Positions 17,535-26,152 of a DNA stretch of 64,000 nt are shown piece after piece. Within the stretch, counting starts at the first letter, position 1; every line of letters begins with the position of its first letter. Under the pieces are notes generated by a model. It was not told the origin of the DNA, ran no database searches, and was given only the letters and a program-made list of their open reading frames with translations. A program made the position numbers and the translations under genes. Source of the stretch: Acanthopleuribacter pedis (GTDB taxonomy: Bacteria > Acidobacteriota > Holophagae > Acanthopleuribacterales > Acanthopleuribacteraceae); NCBI RefSeq assembly GCF_017377855.1, contig NZ_JAFREP010000005.1, forward strand, positions 310,001 to 374,000. Reading direction: 5' to 3'.

Positions 17535-18488
17535 TTATTGAGGAAGGTGGGGCGAATAATCGGTGAAGGTGAATTGGAAGGGGAGTGCATCGCGTAACCA
17601 CACCGCCTCGGTTAATTCAAAGGTGACCATGCGCTCGGCGCCGCGGGTGAACCTCAATTTTGATTCCTCCCAAACCACCTTGCTATGGCCGATCAGTTGG
17701 AGCAGGTGCCCGTTTTCAAAATCGAGAAACAGGAAGCCGCTGCGCGGATCGGCCTGAAGGTTGCCGAGCGTGTTGAAAAACAAGTTGCCTTGGTAGTCGG
17801 GAAAGGCGAAGCGCCGTTCGTCCAGCAGTTGCACGAATCCCGGTGGACCACCGCGGTGGGACACATCGACCCCCACGGTCGCCGGATCCTCCGCTTCCCC
17901 GTTTTGGCCGTGAAAGGCGCTGGCGATAAAAAAGGTATCTGCTTTTTGCAACAGTGCTTGCATCGCCTCGGTGAGTACCGAGCTGGGTGCCTCGGGTTTG
18001 GTGTTCGGTTTCGCGCGTGGCGCGAATTCCGACAGTCGGGTTTGAATGTACTTGGGGCAGTTGCCGAAACTCTGATCGACCGCGACGTCGATCACGCCCG
18101 CCGCGTCGATGCCGCGAACCGTGCCGTTCACGCGGTTGCGGCGGCGGCTGTGGAATTCCAAGCCGAGGAAGCCAAGTTTGGCGCCGACCCTGAGTTGGGG
18201 TGCAAGCGGATCATGGGCCGTCAGCCGGCTGTTGATGTGCAGGGTTTGCGGATCCGGGCTCCTCACGAATCCTGGCCGGCCCGCGAGTAACGAAGCACGC
18301 GGGAAACCGGCCCCATCAAGGGCGCCGACGTACAGCAACGCTTGGTTCTCAAAGAACGCGCGGTGCTGGTCCGGCATAAAGTCGCGAATGACGCGACCGC
18401 CGATTTTGGCCATCTTCTCTCGAACACCGAGCCGCGCTTGAATCGCTTGCTCGCCGCGGTGGAATCGGTTGGGGGGTTGCGCTGTCAT
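17535..18488 (-). CDS. Pyridoxamine 5'-phosphate oxidase-like flavin-binding protein
   Basis: A 317-residue protein with two PNPOx-like split-barrel halves. The C-terminal half shows the family pattern clearly: DTFFIASA followed by GVDVSHRGG and GFVQLLDERRFAFPDYQGNLFFNTLGNL, then a RSGFLFLDF strand. The N-terminal half (about residues 40-140) repeats a shorter version (QALLYVGALDGAGFPRASLLAG). Relatives bind FMN or heme and are often found near redox or detoxification genes, as here next to a glutathione S-transferase gene. ATG 18488 has GGAGG at four bases. The short repeat copy 2 ends 12 bases upstream, so it lies in the 5' leader or promoter. Confidence 0.8.
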   Translation of the reverse strand: MTAQPPNRFHRGEQAIQARLGVREKMAKIGGRVIRDFMPDQHRAFFENQALLYVGALDGAGFPRASLLAGRPGFVRSPDPQTLHINSRLTAHDPLAPQLRVGAKLGFLGLEFHSRRRNRVNGTVRGIDAAGVIDVAVDQSFGNCPKYIQTRLSEFAPRAKPNTKPEAPSSVLTEAMQALLQKADTFFIASAFHGQNGEAEDPATVGVDVSHRGGPPGFVQLLDERRFAFPDYQGNLFFNTLGNLQADPRSGFLFLDFENGHLLQLIGHSKVVWEESKLRFTRGAERMVTFELTEAVWLRDALPFQFTFTDYSPHLPQ

Positions 18489-18501
18489 ACATCCTCCGAT
18501 C

Positions 18502-18564
18502 TAGCCCGCACTTCTCGCAAGGAACGCTGCTACGAAGCCGAATCCTTGTGAGAAGTGCGGTTAG
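18502..18564. mobile_element. MITE-like palindromic element, copy 2 (short)
   Basis: Only the two ends are present: CCCGCACTTCTCGCAAGG and CCTTGTGAGAAGTGCGG around about 20 bases. It is flanked by CTAG (18501-18504) and TTAG (18561-18564). It looks like an internal-deletion derivative of the longer copies, or a minimal mobile hairpin. It can fold into a single stem in the leader of the PNPOx-like gene. Confidence 0.75.
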
Positions 18565-18679
18565 GGTTGAATAAGTTAGGGTCAGGTGGGCGATCCGGTT
18601 GGTCCGAATGTTTCCCGAGGGATTCGTCGCGAGATGCTTGAACCTCGGGGCGAAATTCAGTTGGGATCGCCCGTATCGA

Positions 18680-19294
18680 TTAGACCGTTTGTTCGGCGGG
18701 GTGCAGGCCGGGCATGCCGATGAAGTTGGGCTGGGTGGTGATGCGGTTGAGCCAAGCGCGAACGGCGGGATAGGGTTCCAGGCTGATTTCCGCATCGCCG
18801 GCCAGCCCAACATAAGGGAAGACGGCGATGTCGGCGATGGTGATCGCGTCACCGACCAGCCAGTCGTGGCCTTGGAGGTGTTGTTCCAACAAGTTGAGCA
18901 GCGCATCTGTTTTTTGACGTGCCTGGTTGTAGTCGAGACCCGCGCCGAAGAGTTTGACGAGGCGGGCGTCGGCCGGACCGCGACCCGCTTCGTTGGCCGC
19001 GGTGGAAAGCCAAAACTGAATTTCTGCACGGGTTTGCGCGTCTTTGGGGTACCAGGATTCGGCTTCAAATTTCTCTGCCAAGTAAACCAAAATCGCTTGG
19101 CTGTCGCTGATGATGCATTCCCCGTCGGCCAGGGTTGGAATTTGCCCTTTGGGATTGATGCTCAGGTACTCGGGTGATTTGTGTTCCCCTTTTAAGACAT
19201 TCACCGTGACTTTTTCGAAGGGTTGCTGGAGCAGGTTAAGGAACAGACGAACTTTGTAGCAGTTGCCGGATAATTCGAGATCGTAGAGTTTCAT
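18680..19294 (-). CDS. Glutathione S-transferase
   Basis: A 204-residue GST. The thioredoxin-fold N-terminal domain shows SGNCYKVRLFLNLL, the cis-Pro segment GQIPTLADGE and glutathione-binding SDSQAILVYLAEKF. The C-terminal helical domain includes GHDWLVGDAITIADIAVFPYV, the N-capping/hydrophobic staple motif. It conjugates or transfers glutathione; the substrate is unknown. ATG 19294 follows AGGAGA and starts at MKLYDLELSG as in the family. It is divergent from a TetR regulator, and both promoters share a repeated operator-like sequence, so control by that regulator is likely. Confidence 0.92.
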   Translation of the reverse strand: MKLYDLELSGNCYKVRLFLNLLQQPFEKVTVNVLKGEHKSPEYLSINPKGQIPTLADGECIISDSQAILVYLAEKFEAESWYPKDAQTRAEIQFWLSTAANEAGRGPADARLVKLFGAGLDYNQARQKTDALLNLLEQHLQGHDWLVGDAITIADIAVFPYVGLAGDAEISLEPYPAVRAWLNRITTQPNFIGMPGLHPAEQTV

Positions 19295-19358
19295 GGTGGG
19301 GTCTCCTGAAAAGGTAAGGTGTGCGCCGGCGGTGTTGGTTGTCGCGGCGATGAAGTGA

Positions 19359-19377
19359 ATTATACCGATCGTTCGGT
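19359..19377 (-). promoter_or_regulatory. gst -10 element with overlapping operator-like palindrome
   Basis: On the minus strand, TATAAT (19359-19364) directly follows GAACGATCGG. The palindrome ACCGATCGTTCGGT occupies 19364-19377. The same arrangement occurs at the tetR promoter, which suggests the regulator blocks both. Binding is inferred. Confidence 0.6.
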
Positions 19378-19525
19378 TGTGTGCAAGTGTTTTGAAAGGT
19401 GGACGGTTGATTTTGTTCTTAAATAATTGAAATAAATATGGTTGAGTTTGCAAGTTTTCTTGGATTTGATCGGTCTAGTGGTGTGGCGGGTTTTTGGCTG
19501 TCGCGCTTTTTTGGTGTTTGGGGTG

Positions 19526-19540
19526 AACAATCGGTATAAT
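19526..19540 (+). promoter_or_regulatory. tetR -10 element with matching operator half
   Basis: GAACAATCGGTATAAT on the plus strand ends in the -10 element TATAAT (19535-19540). It differs at a single base from the sequence at the divergent gst promoter. A further copy, ACCGATTGTTTGGT, follows the tetR stop near 20160. Confidence 0.6.
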
Positions 19541-19592
19541 GAATCGCCGACACCCCGCCTCGATACGGCGCGTGTTTGCTGAGGAGGGTTCT

Positions 19593-20159
19593 ATGCCGCC
19601 GGCGGTGATTGCGAAAGAAGAAGTTTTGCGGGTCTTATCCCATGAGTTCCGAACCTGGGGGTATGACGGCGCCACCTTGTCGCGTTTGTCGCAGGCCACC
19701 GGTTTGGTTAAGGCGAGCCTGTACCATCACTTCCCGAAGGGGAAACAAGACATGGCCAAGGCCGTGCTGGACCATGTCGGCCAAGCCTTGATGGAACAGG
19801 TGGTGGCGCCCATGCACAAGCCGGTTTCCGTCGATTGGCTTGTTAAAGAACTGTGCGTGAATCTGGCCGCCTTCTATGGCAACGGCAAGCTTTCCTGTTT
19901 GGTAGACGTCTTTTCGATGGGGTCCGCCAAAGACCTTCTGGGCGAGACGGTTAAGGGGCATGTCCAGGCCCTGATTCGCGAAATTGCCGCCTTGTTGGTG
20001 CGCGCTGAGATTCCCGCCGAGGTGGCGACGGCGCGGGCCGAACGGGCCGTGGTACTGATTCAAGGCGGCCTGATCATCGGTCGCGCCTTGGATCGGCCCG
20101 AGGTGTTTTTGGAGCAGCTTAACGACTTGCCCGATATCCTGCTGGCGCCGGTCGATTAG
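19593..20159 (+). CDS. TetR/AcrR family transcriptional regulator
   Basis: A 188-residue repressor-type protein. The helix-turn-helix covers about residues 8-50 (VLSHEFRTWGYDGATLSRLSQATGLVKASLYHHFPKGK), the classic TetR pattern ending in SLYHHF. The C-terminal helical ligand domain contains LSCLVDVFSMG and ERAVVLIQGGLIIGRAL, as in the YxaF/LmrA-like group. ATG 19593 has GAGGAGGG six bases before it and is preferred to the ATG at 19539, which lies within the promoter. Divergent from gst with matched -10/operator sequences; probable control of gst and of itself. Confidence 0.88.
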   Translation: MPPAVIAKEEVLRVLSHEFRTWGYDGATLSRLSQATGLVKASLYHHFPKGKQDMAKAVLDHVGQALMEQVVAPMHKPVSVDWLVKELCVNLAAFYGNGKLSCLVDVFSMGSAKDLLGETVKGHVQALIREIAALLVRAEIPAEVATARAERAVVLIQGGLIIGRALDRPEVFLEQLNDLPDILLAPVD

Positions 20160-20200
20160 ACCGATTGTTTGGTTAGGCCGGCTTTTTGGGTGGGATCCGC

Positions 20201-21043
20201 CTAATACCGACCTTCGAGACGCCGCAATTTTTCCGCCGTGTCGGTGCCCGGTTTGGGCACAAATTGAACCAGGCAACAATGACTGAAATGGGTGTCGTGC
20301 AGTTCGCTGACCGTGAATTCAAAAGCGAGTCGGCCCAGTTCCGGGTGGTCGTATTCTTTTTCGCCGTCCTGGTAAGGTTGGATGTGGTGGCTGTTCCACC
20401 AACCCGCAAACTCGGGGCTATGGGTCACCAGGTACTGAATCAAATCGGCGGTCCAGGGATCGTCCAGGAGTTCCGCGTACTGGAGCCGCAGCACGCCGAC
20501 AAAACCTTTGGCGTGCCGCTCCCAGTCCACCAGCCGCGCACGGTACTCGGTGGGCATGTACAAGCGATAGAGCGCATTGCGTTCGTATCCTTGCGCGCCG
20601 GCCAGGTCGCCATGGACCAAATTGGCCGGAGCATTGCCGCCCAAAATGTCGCGACGCGCGTTGTAAATCCAAGCGGGGTAGGGGAAAACGTCGAGCAGGC
20701 GCTGGAGTTGCGGGCTCAAGCTGGGTAAGCGGGCCGACGCGGGCGTTGGGTTGGGTTGGTAACCCCCGAGTTGCAGCAAGTGGTTGATTTCTCTGGGTTG
20801 AAGCTGGAGTGCTTCACCAATGGCGGTCAGGGTTTCCGGCGAGGCGCGTACTTGGCGGGCCTGCTCCAAATGGGTGTACCATTCCGTGCTCACGCCGGCC
20901 AGCATGGCGACTTCCTCGCGCTTCAGTCCCGGCGTGCGGCGCCGTTTGCCGCGTGGGAGGTTGACCGTTTCCGGTTGCAGGCGCGCGCGGCAGACCCGTA
21001 AAAACTCGCCCAATTCGCGACAACGTGCTTCACTTAATACCAT
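20201..21043 (-). CDS. XRE-family regulator with MmyB-like ligand domain
   Basis: A 280-residue protein. An N-terminal Cro/C1-type helix-turn-helix (about residues 8-85) includes RRTPGLKREEVAMLAGVSTEWYTHLEQAR. The C-terminal domain (100-270) matches the MmyB-like/PAS-like ligand domain: FPYPAWIYNARRDILGGN, YPLM-like region ALYRLYMP, and DHPELGRLAFEF. These actinobacterial-type regulators usually sit divergent from an oxidoreductase gene, as here with an aldo-keto reductase. ATG 21043 (MVLSEARC) has GGGAGGG upstream and was chosen over 21085. Copy 3 of the dispersed repeat lies in the shared promoter region. Confidence 0.88.
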   Translation of the reverse strand: MVLSEARCRELGEFLRVCRARLQPETVNLPRGKRRRTPGLKREEVAMLAGVSTEWYTHLEQARQVRASPETLTAIGEALQLQPREINHLLQLGGYQPNPTPASARLPSLSPQLQRLLDVFPYPAWIYNARRDILGGNAPANLVHGDLAGAQGYERNALYRLYMPTEYRARLVDWERHAKGFVGVLRLQYAELLDDPWTADLIQYLVTHSPEFAGWWNSHHIQPYQDGEKEYDHPELGRLAFEFTVSELHDTHFSHCCLVQFVPKPGTDTAEKLRRLEGRY

Positions 21044-21097
21044 GGCGCCCTCCCGTCTTTTGCGGCTTCTGCTCCAATCTATCAAACGTTGAAGCGC

Positions 21098-21279
21098 TAG
21101 CCCACATTTCTCACCAGGATTCGTCGCGAGAAGCGGAAAGCCTTGTGAGTACGAAGATTACGACCGAGAGACGGCACAGGCGTAGCAGCGCTACGGCGAA
21201 GGCGGCTCGACCGAGTAAGCGAAGTAATCACATGGGTTTCCGCTTCGTAGCAGAATTCCTGGTGAGAAGTGTGGGCTAG
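21098..21279 (-). mobile_element. MITE-like palindromic element, copy 3
   Basis: The body (21101-21275) is flanked by an exact CTAG at 21097-21100 and 21276-21279. It is in inverted orientation relative to copies 1 and 4: its reverse complement contains the same internal order (GTGATTAC..., CCGTCTCTCGGTCGTAATC..., CTTCTCGCGACGAATCC). Terminal repeats are CCCACATTTCTCACC and GGTGAGAAGTGTGGG; the shared change of ACAAGG to ACCAGG on both arms preserves pairing, evidence for a selected hairpin. It separates the MmyB-type regulator from the aldo-keto reductase. Confidence 0.8.
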
Positions 21280-21381
21280 CCAGGTAGAATTTATACCAGG
21301 ATAAATGCTGCCTTATACACCTTTTAGAAACCGCGTAGGATGGCTTTCGTCGGCGTTAGAACGCCGCACGGAGGCAAAACC

Positions 21382-22368
21382 ATGACCACAGAATCGACCA
21401 TCAAACCTATGATTGAACCGAGCATTAGCCTCGGTCGGAGTGACCTAACCCTCAGCGCCATGGGCCTGGGCTGCATGGGCATGTCCGAATTCTACGGACC
21501 CAGCGACGAGGCCGAATCCATTCGCACCCTGCACGCTGCTTTGGCAATGGGCGTTAATTTCTTTGATACCGCCGACATCTACGGCCCGCACACCAACGAG
21601 ACCTTGTTGGGGCGCGCCTTCGCCGACCGCTGGGACCAACTGGTGCTGGCCACCAAGTTCGGAATCGTGCGCGGCGAAGACCGCAACTTCCGCGGCTTTA
21701 ACGGCCGCCCGGGGTACGTGGCCCAAGCTTGTGAGGCGAGCCTGAAGCGACTGGGACGCCAACACATCGATCTCTACTACATGCACCGCAAAGATCCCGA
21801 GGTGCCGATTGAGGAAACCGTCGGCGCGATGAAAGGCCTCGTTGAGGCCGGCAAGGTGCGTTACCTGGGCTTGTCCGAGGTGACCCCGGACGACCTGCGC
21901 CGTGCCCACGCCGTCCATCCCATCAGCGCCCTGCAAACCGAGTACTCGCTGTGGTCGCGCGAGCCCGAGGCCGAGCTGTTCGAGGTTTGTGCCGAACTGG
22001 GGATTACCTTTGTCGCCTACAGTCCCCTGGGGCGCGGTTTCTTAACCGGCAAAATTCCCAACCGCGAGAGCCTGAGCGAGGATGATTGGCGCCGCACCAA
22101 TCCGCGTTTCCAAGAGGAAACCATGGCGGCCAACCAACGGTTTGTGGCCCTGTTGGAAGAACTGGCGGCCGAAAAAGAAGCGACGGCCGCGCAAATCGCC
22201 TTGGCCTGGGTCCACAGCCAGAACAGCAGTTTGGTGACCATCCCCGGTACGCGCAAGATCACGCGCTTGGCGGAAAACCTCGGCGCCTTGCAGATTGCGT
22301 TTAGCGATGAGGAAGAAGCGCGCATCCGTGCCGCGTTACCCGAGCAAACCGCGGGCGCGCGTTATTAA
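21382..22368 (+). CDS. Aldo/keto reductase
   Basis: A 328-residue NADPH-dependent aldo/keto reductase of the YajO/Tas-like or AKR13 group. The tetrad is present: Asp and Tyr in [14 protein letters not shown], Lys in LATKFGI, His in LYYMHRKDP. Cofactor-binding [15 protein letters not shown] is near the C-terminus. The family reduces aldehydes and ketones in the cytoplasm. ATG 21382 has GGAGG about eight bases upstream. It is divergent from the MmyB-type regulator, the usual pairing, so control by that protein is likely. Confidence 0.92.
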   Translation: MTTESTIKPMIEPSISLGRSDLTLSAMGLGCMGMSEFYGPSDEAESIRTLHAALAMGVNFFDTADIYGPHTNETLLGRAFADRWDQLVLATKFGIVRGEDRNFRGFNGRPGYVAQACEASLKRLGRQHIDLYYMHRKDPEVPIEETVGAMKGLVEAGKVRYLGLSEVTPDDLRRAHAVHPISALQTEYSLWSREPEAELFEVCAELGITFVAYSPLGRGFLTGKIPNRESLSEDDWRRTNPRFQEETMAANQRFVALLEELAAEKEATAAQIALAWVHSQNSSLVTIPGTRKITRLAENLGALQIAFSDEEEARIRAALPEQTAGARY

Positions 22369-22390
22369 CGGTGTCTGCTTATCCATTCAA

Positions 22391-22490
22391 CGGGTTTGGG
22401 GTTCGTTTCAGTTGACGGCTCCAGCACGTTCCTCGCGGGACTCGCGAGGAACGTGCTAAAGGCGCGAAAACAGACGAAACGCCAAACCCG
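22391..22490. terminator. Large nested hairpin between converging genes
   Basis: A perfect 15-bp stem (22423-22437 with 22443-22457, loop GGACT) is enclosed by an imperfect outer stem (22391-22411 with 22471-22490). It lies between the aldo-keto reductase and the PBP gene and probably ends both transcripts, though no long T run is present. Confidence 0.6.
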
Positions 22491-22524
22491 CTTGGGTTTG
22501 ATTGAAAAGGGGGACAACGGCGGT

Positions 22525-24771
22525 TTACTCAATCACCGGGGTGGGTTTGTTGATGCGCCACCAACGCTTGCGATTGGGGACCGTGCCGCGGCGGAACTGC
22601 TCCTCATAGGCGCCGCGTTTGCCCGCCTTGACGCTGTGTCCCGTTTTGGGATCGATCCACGAGGCGACGATGTTGTTGGGTTTGGGCACGTCCTTGGGGG
22701 GACGGGCCGTCGCCGCTTGGTTCATGAAGCCGCGCCACAGCTTGGCCGCTTGATTACCGCCGCTGACGCGGACCTTGCCGTCCTTTTGGTTGCCGACCCA
22801 GGTGACGCAGACCACGCTGCCCGCGAAGCCGGCGAACCAGGCGTCGCGCCGGTTCGAGGAGGTGCCGGTTTTGCCGTAGGCACGGATGTCCTTGAGTTTG
22901 CCCGCCTTGCCCGTGCCGTTGGCGACCACATCGGCCAACAATTCGCGCACCAGCCAGGTGCTTGCCGCGGAAGCCACGCGGTTGCTGTCGCGGCGGTAGC
23001 GTTTGAGGCGCCCGCCGTTGGGTTTCTCCGTTTGCCAGATCGGCTGGGCTTCAAGGCGCACGCCGCCGGTGGCAAAGACGGTGTAAGCCTCGGCAAGGGA
23101 AAGGGGTGAGGTTTCAATCGCACCCAGCAGGAACGAGGGCGGAATCGGGCGCGGTACCTGGAAACCCGCGTCCTCAAAACGCGCGGCGACCCGCGCGTAA
23201 CCCACCGCGCGGCCGAGGCGCACGAAAGGCACATTGTAGGAATGGCGGAGGGAAGAACGCACCGAAACCGTGCCGTGGAACTTGCGGTCGTTGTTTTTCG
23301 GACGCCAGGGTTTGCCGTCAATGTCGATTTCAAGGGGGCGATCCGCGATCCGGCCGGCCGGGGTGACGGCATCCTTGCCAAACCCTTTTGAAAAGGCTTC
23401 CAAAAGGATGAAGGGTTTCAGCGTCGAGCCTGGCTGCCTGCTGCCGAGGCGGGCGCGGTCGAAATCGTCGCGGCGGTCGGTGGGATCGGCGCCGACGTAG
23501 GCCAGCACGCCGCCGGTTTCGGCGTCGAGCGCGACCAGGGCCGTGTCGAGGCGTTTGTCACCGCGTCGGGCCACTTCCTTTTCGGCCGCTTCTTGCAGCA
23601 GGGGATCGAGGCTGGTGTAAACCACGAACCCGCGTTTGTTGTTGCTGCGGCGTTTGTGTTCATCGCCGAGGATTTCGGCAACCCAGGCCAGGAAACGGCC
23701 TTTGCCCGTGGCGGGTAAGGCGTCTTTTTTGGTGCGGACCGGTTCGCGTTGGGCGCGCGCCACGGCGTCGGCGTCGGCCCATTCCAGCTCGGCCATCCTG
23801 CTGAGCACCCAATCGCGGCGTTTCTTCACGCGTTGCGGATGGCGGTGGGGCGCCAAGCGGTTGGGGCCCTGAACCATGGCCGCCAAGGTCGCGCATTCCG
23901 CCAGGCTTAAGTCCGCCAGGTCTTTGCCAAAAAAGCAACGTGCCGCCGTGCCGTAACCATAGATGTGCAGACCGTCGATATGGCCGAGGTAAACGTAATT
24001 TAAGTAGGCCTCGAGGATTTCTTCTTTGCTGTACTTGGCTTCCAGTTGCAGCGCGCGCACCGCTTCCGAGGCTTTGCGGCCCAGTGTTTTCTTGGGCGTG
24101 AGATCGCGATTTTTGATCAGTTGTTGGGTGATGGTGCTGCCGCCCTGAACCACCTTGCCGGCCTTGATATTGGCCCATAGCGAGCGGCCGAGCGCGCGGG
24201 CGTCAATGCCGTGATGGCTAAAAAAGCGGGCATCCTCGGCGGCGAGGAGGGGACGCCAAACCTGCTCGGGAATGTCGTCCAGGGCAAATGCCACCCGCTT
24301 GGCGCGGTCCCCGTCCAGGGATTCCGCCAGCAGTTCGGGTTCCAGCATCAAGCCGTCGCTTTTCGCCGCGGAAAGGGGTTTGCCTTCCGCGTTGACCGCG
24401 CCGCGAATGACGCCGCCTTGGAGTTTGAGCCCGAACAGCCGCTCCGGCTTGTTTTTGCCGCGCTGAATGTGGCGGCGCTGGTAGATCCAAAACGTCTGGT
24501 TACCCCAGAAGAACCGGCCGGGTTTTTTGGGCTTGGCTTTAACACGCTGGTAACCAAGCCGTTTAAGCCGCTTCTCCAGTTGCATGCGGCCCACGTGACC
24601 GCCTGTTTTCAAGGGGAACCCGTCGCTGTAGATGCGGAACTCGCGGCGGCCGACCTCCTCAACGAGGCGGGGGCCCTCGGCGGCAAGCGGCGGGGTAATC
24701 AACCATGCTGCCGCGAGCAGCAATACCCAAAAACGCGGGGATTGAGGACGATGGTGGGTGCGATGAATCAT
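22525..24771 (-). CDS. Bifunctional penicillin-binding protein (PBP1b-like)
   Basis: A 748-residue class A PBP that polymerises and crosslinks peptidoglycan at the outer face of the inner membrane. An N-terminal hydrophobic helix (about residues 14-32) ends in PPLAAEG, which resembles a cleavable signal peptide more than the usual anchor. A UB2H-like region (about 60-110, LEKRLKRLGY and FWIYQRRH) suggests a PBP1b-type protein. The glycosyltransferase domain has AAEDARFFSHHGID with its catalytic Glu near residue 178, and GGSTITQQLIKN. The transpeptidase domain has nucleophile Ser near 450 in PGSTLKPF, SYN, and KTGTS near 632. ATG 24771 follows GAGG. Confidence 0.92.
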   Translation of the reverse strand: MIHRTHHRPQSPRFWVLLLAAAWLITPPLAAEGPRLVEEVGRREFRIYSDGFPLKTGGHVGRMQLEKRLKRLGYQRVKAKPKKPGRFFWGNQTFWIYQRRHIQRGKNKPERLFGLKLQGGVIRGAVNAEGKPLSAAKSDGLMLEPELLAESLDGDRAKRVAFALDDIPEQVWRPLLAAEDARFFSHHGIDARALGRSLWANIKAGKVVQGGSTITQQLIKNRDLTPKKTLGRKASEAVRALQLEAKYSKEEILEAYLNYVYLGHIDGLHIYGYGTAARCFFGKDLADLSLAECATLAAMVQGPNRLAPHRHPQRVKKRRDWVLSRMAELEWADADAVARAQREPVRTKKDALPATGKGRFLAWVAEILGDEHKRRSNNKRGFVVYTSLDPLLQEAAEKEVARRGDKRLDTALVALDAETGGVLAYVGADPTDRRDDFDRARLGSRQPGSTLKPFILLEAFSKGFGKDAVTPAGRIADRPLEIDIDGKPWRPKNNDRKFHGTVSVRSSLRHSYNVPFVRLGRAVGYARVAARFEDAGFQVPRPIPPSFLLGAIETSPLSLAEAYTVFATGGVRLEAQPIWQTEKPNGGRLKRYRRDSNRVASAASTWLVRELLADVVANGTGKAGKLKDIRAYGKTGTSSNRRDAWFAGFAGSVVCVTWVGNQKDGKVRVSGGNQAAKLWRGFMNQAATARPPKDVPKPNNIVASWIDPKTGHSVKAGKRGAYEEQFRRGTVPNRKRWWRINKPTPVIE

Positions 24772-25006
24772 AGATACCTCACGGGGTTTGGGGAGAAAAT
24801 AATCGCTTCGGCATGGCGCGCCTTCAGCGATTATTCTAGGTGTTTTCACGGTGTGATGCCGGCGCGCCGCCTTTCGCATCGAAATTTCCACCACATCGAC
24901 CCGTTTATCGAGACCTTCGCAAGCCGCGCGGGAAAGTTAAGCGTGAAAAATTAAATTCATGTGTGATATAAAATGAAAATAAAATTTCCTGTGGAGTTCT
25001 CGACTT

Positions 25007-25990
25007 ATGGTTGCGTTTTTGGAAGGTGGGCATGTGGATGTGGTGGATCTGGGTGAGATCGGCCAGGTGACCTTAATTCACGGCGGTGCGGGGCCGGAAG
25101 ACCCCAAGGACGGCGCCACCGGGGAGGCCGTCGCGGCTTTGGACCGTGTGATTCAGGGCATGGGGCTGCCGGAGAACCCGGACCAAATGGTGCGCGGCCT
25201 GAAGGCGCGAGATACGGCCTTGGCACCGGTTGAGCGACGGGCGCTGGCGGCGGCGATGCTGCTTGAAAACGAACCCTGTTTTAACGCGGGTTACGGCGCG
25301 GCGCTGCAGGAGGACGGGCAGGCGCGGGTGAGTGCGGCGTTTATGGAGAGCCGGCGGCGCACCTTTTCCGCGGTGATGAATGTGCGTGATGTGCGGCATC
25401 CTGCTTATTTGGCGGCTTACCTGCAACAGGAACGTTTCCCTGTATTGGATACCCATGGTGCCGAAAACCTGGCTTGGCGGCTGGGGATGGCTCGTGAATC
25501 TTTGGTGGTTCCCCATCGCTTTGAACGCTGGTTGGCGCTGCGCGATGCTTCGTTGAAGGGACCGCACCGGGCCGACGGCAAAGGCACGGTCGGTTGTGTG
25601 GGTTTTGCCGCACCGGGGCGTTTGGCGGCCGTAACCAGTACCGGCGGTGTCGGCAACGAAACGGTGGGCCGGGTCGGCGATACGCCCACGGTAGCGGGCA
25701 ACTTTTGTACCGAGCGAACCGCGGTGAGCTGTACGGGTTACGGCGAACACATTTTGAACCAAGGTTTTGCTGTTCAGTTGGCCACGCGCTGTGACGACGG
25801 CGGGGATCTGATCGCGGGTATGCGCCGCGGCTTGAAAGAAGCGGAACAACGCGGTTTCGGTCTGGCCGCGATTGCCTTGCATTGGGATCAACGCGGACGG
25901 GTAACCTGGTGTGCCGGTTCTACCGAATCGTTTTTTATCTGGGCTTTACACACACCGGCTTGTCGCCGTCTCTTCTCTGAGTACTTATGA
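25007..25990 (+). CDS. Isoaspartyl peptidase / type 2 asparaginase family protein
   Basis: A 327-residue Ntn-hydrolase of the asparaginase-2 family, which self-cleaves into two subunits. The new N-terminal nucleophile would be Thr194 in GKGTVGCVGF. Other signatures are LIHGGAGP near the start, CFNAGYGAALQEDG, and STGGVGNETVGRVGDTPTVAG in the beta subunit. The family removes isoaspartyl dipeptides or deamidates asparagine. The usual GTVGAVALD is GTVGCVGFAAP here, a small divergence after the nucleophile. ATG 25007 has GGAG ten bases upstream; the region before it is AT-rich with TATAAA. Confidence 0.88.
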   Translation: MVAFLEGGHVDVVDLGEIGQVTLIHGGAGPEDPKDGATGEAVAALDRVIQGMGLPENPDQMVRGLKARDTALAPVERRALAAAMLLENEPCFNAGYGAALQEDGQARVSAAFMESRRRTFSAVMNVRDVRHPAYLAAYLQQERFPVLDTHGAENLAWRLGMARESLVVPHRFERWLALRDASLKGPHRADGKGTVGCVGFAAPGRLAAVTSTGGVGNETVGRVGDTPTVAGNFCTERTAVSCTGYGEHILNQGFAVQLATRCDDGGDLIAGMRRGLKEAEQRGFGLAAIALHWDQRGRVTWCAGSTESFFIWALHTPACRRLFSEYL

Positions 25991-26152
25991 ATCGCGCTGT
26001 TTTGGGTAAAACGAACCGCGAAGCCGTTGTCTCCTGATGTTTTTTTACGCATCGCGGGTGCCTATCTCAAAAATCGGGCGAGTTGCAGTACAATAGGTGG
26101 CATGCCGAATTTTAGACAAACAATGGTTTGTCACCACCCATAGGTTGCTGCG

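Noticed and set aside
18676..18697. Fourth TetR operator copy at the gst 3' end
   Set aside because: ATTAGACCGTTTGTTCGG resembles the motif but is the coding end of gst and has weaker symmetry; position argues against regulation.
22396..23109. 237-codon plus-strand frame
   Set aside because: Covers the terminator hairpins and the antisense of the PBP 3' end; no family features.
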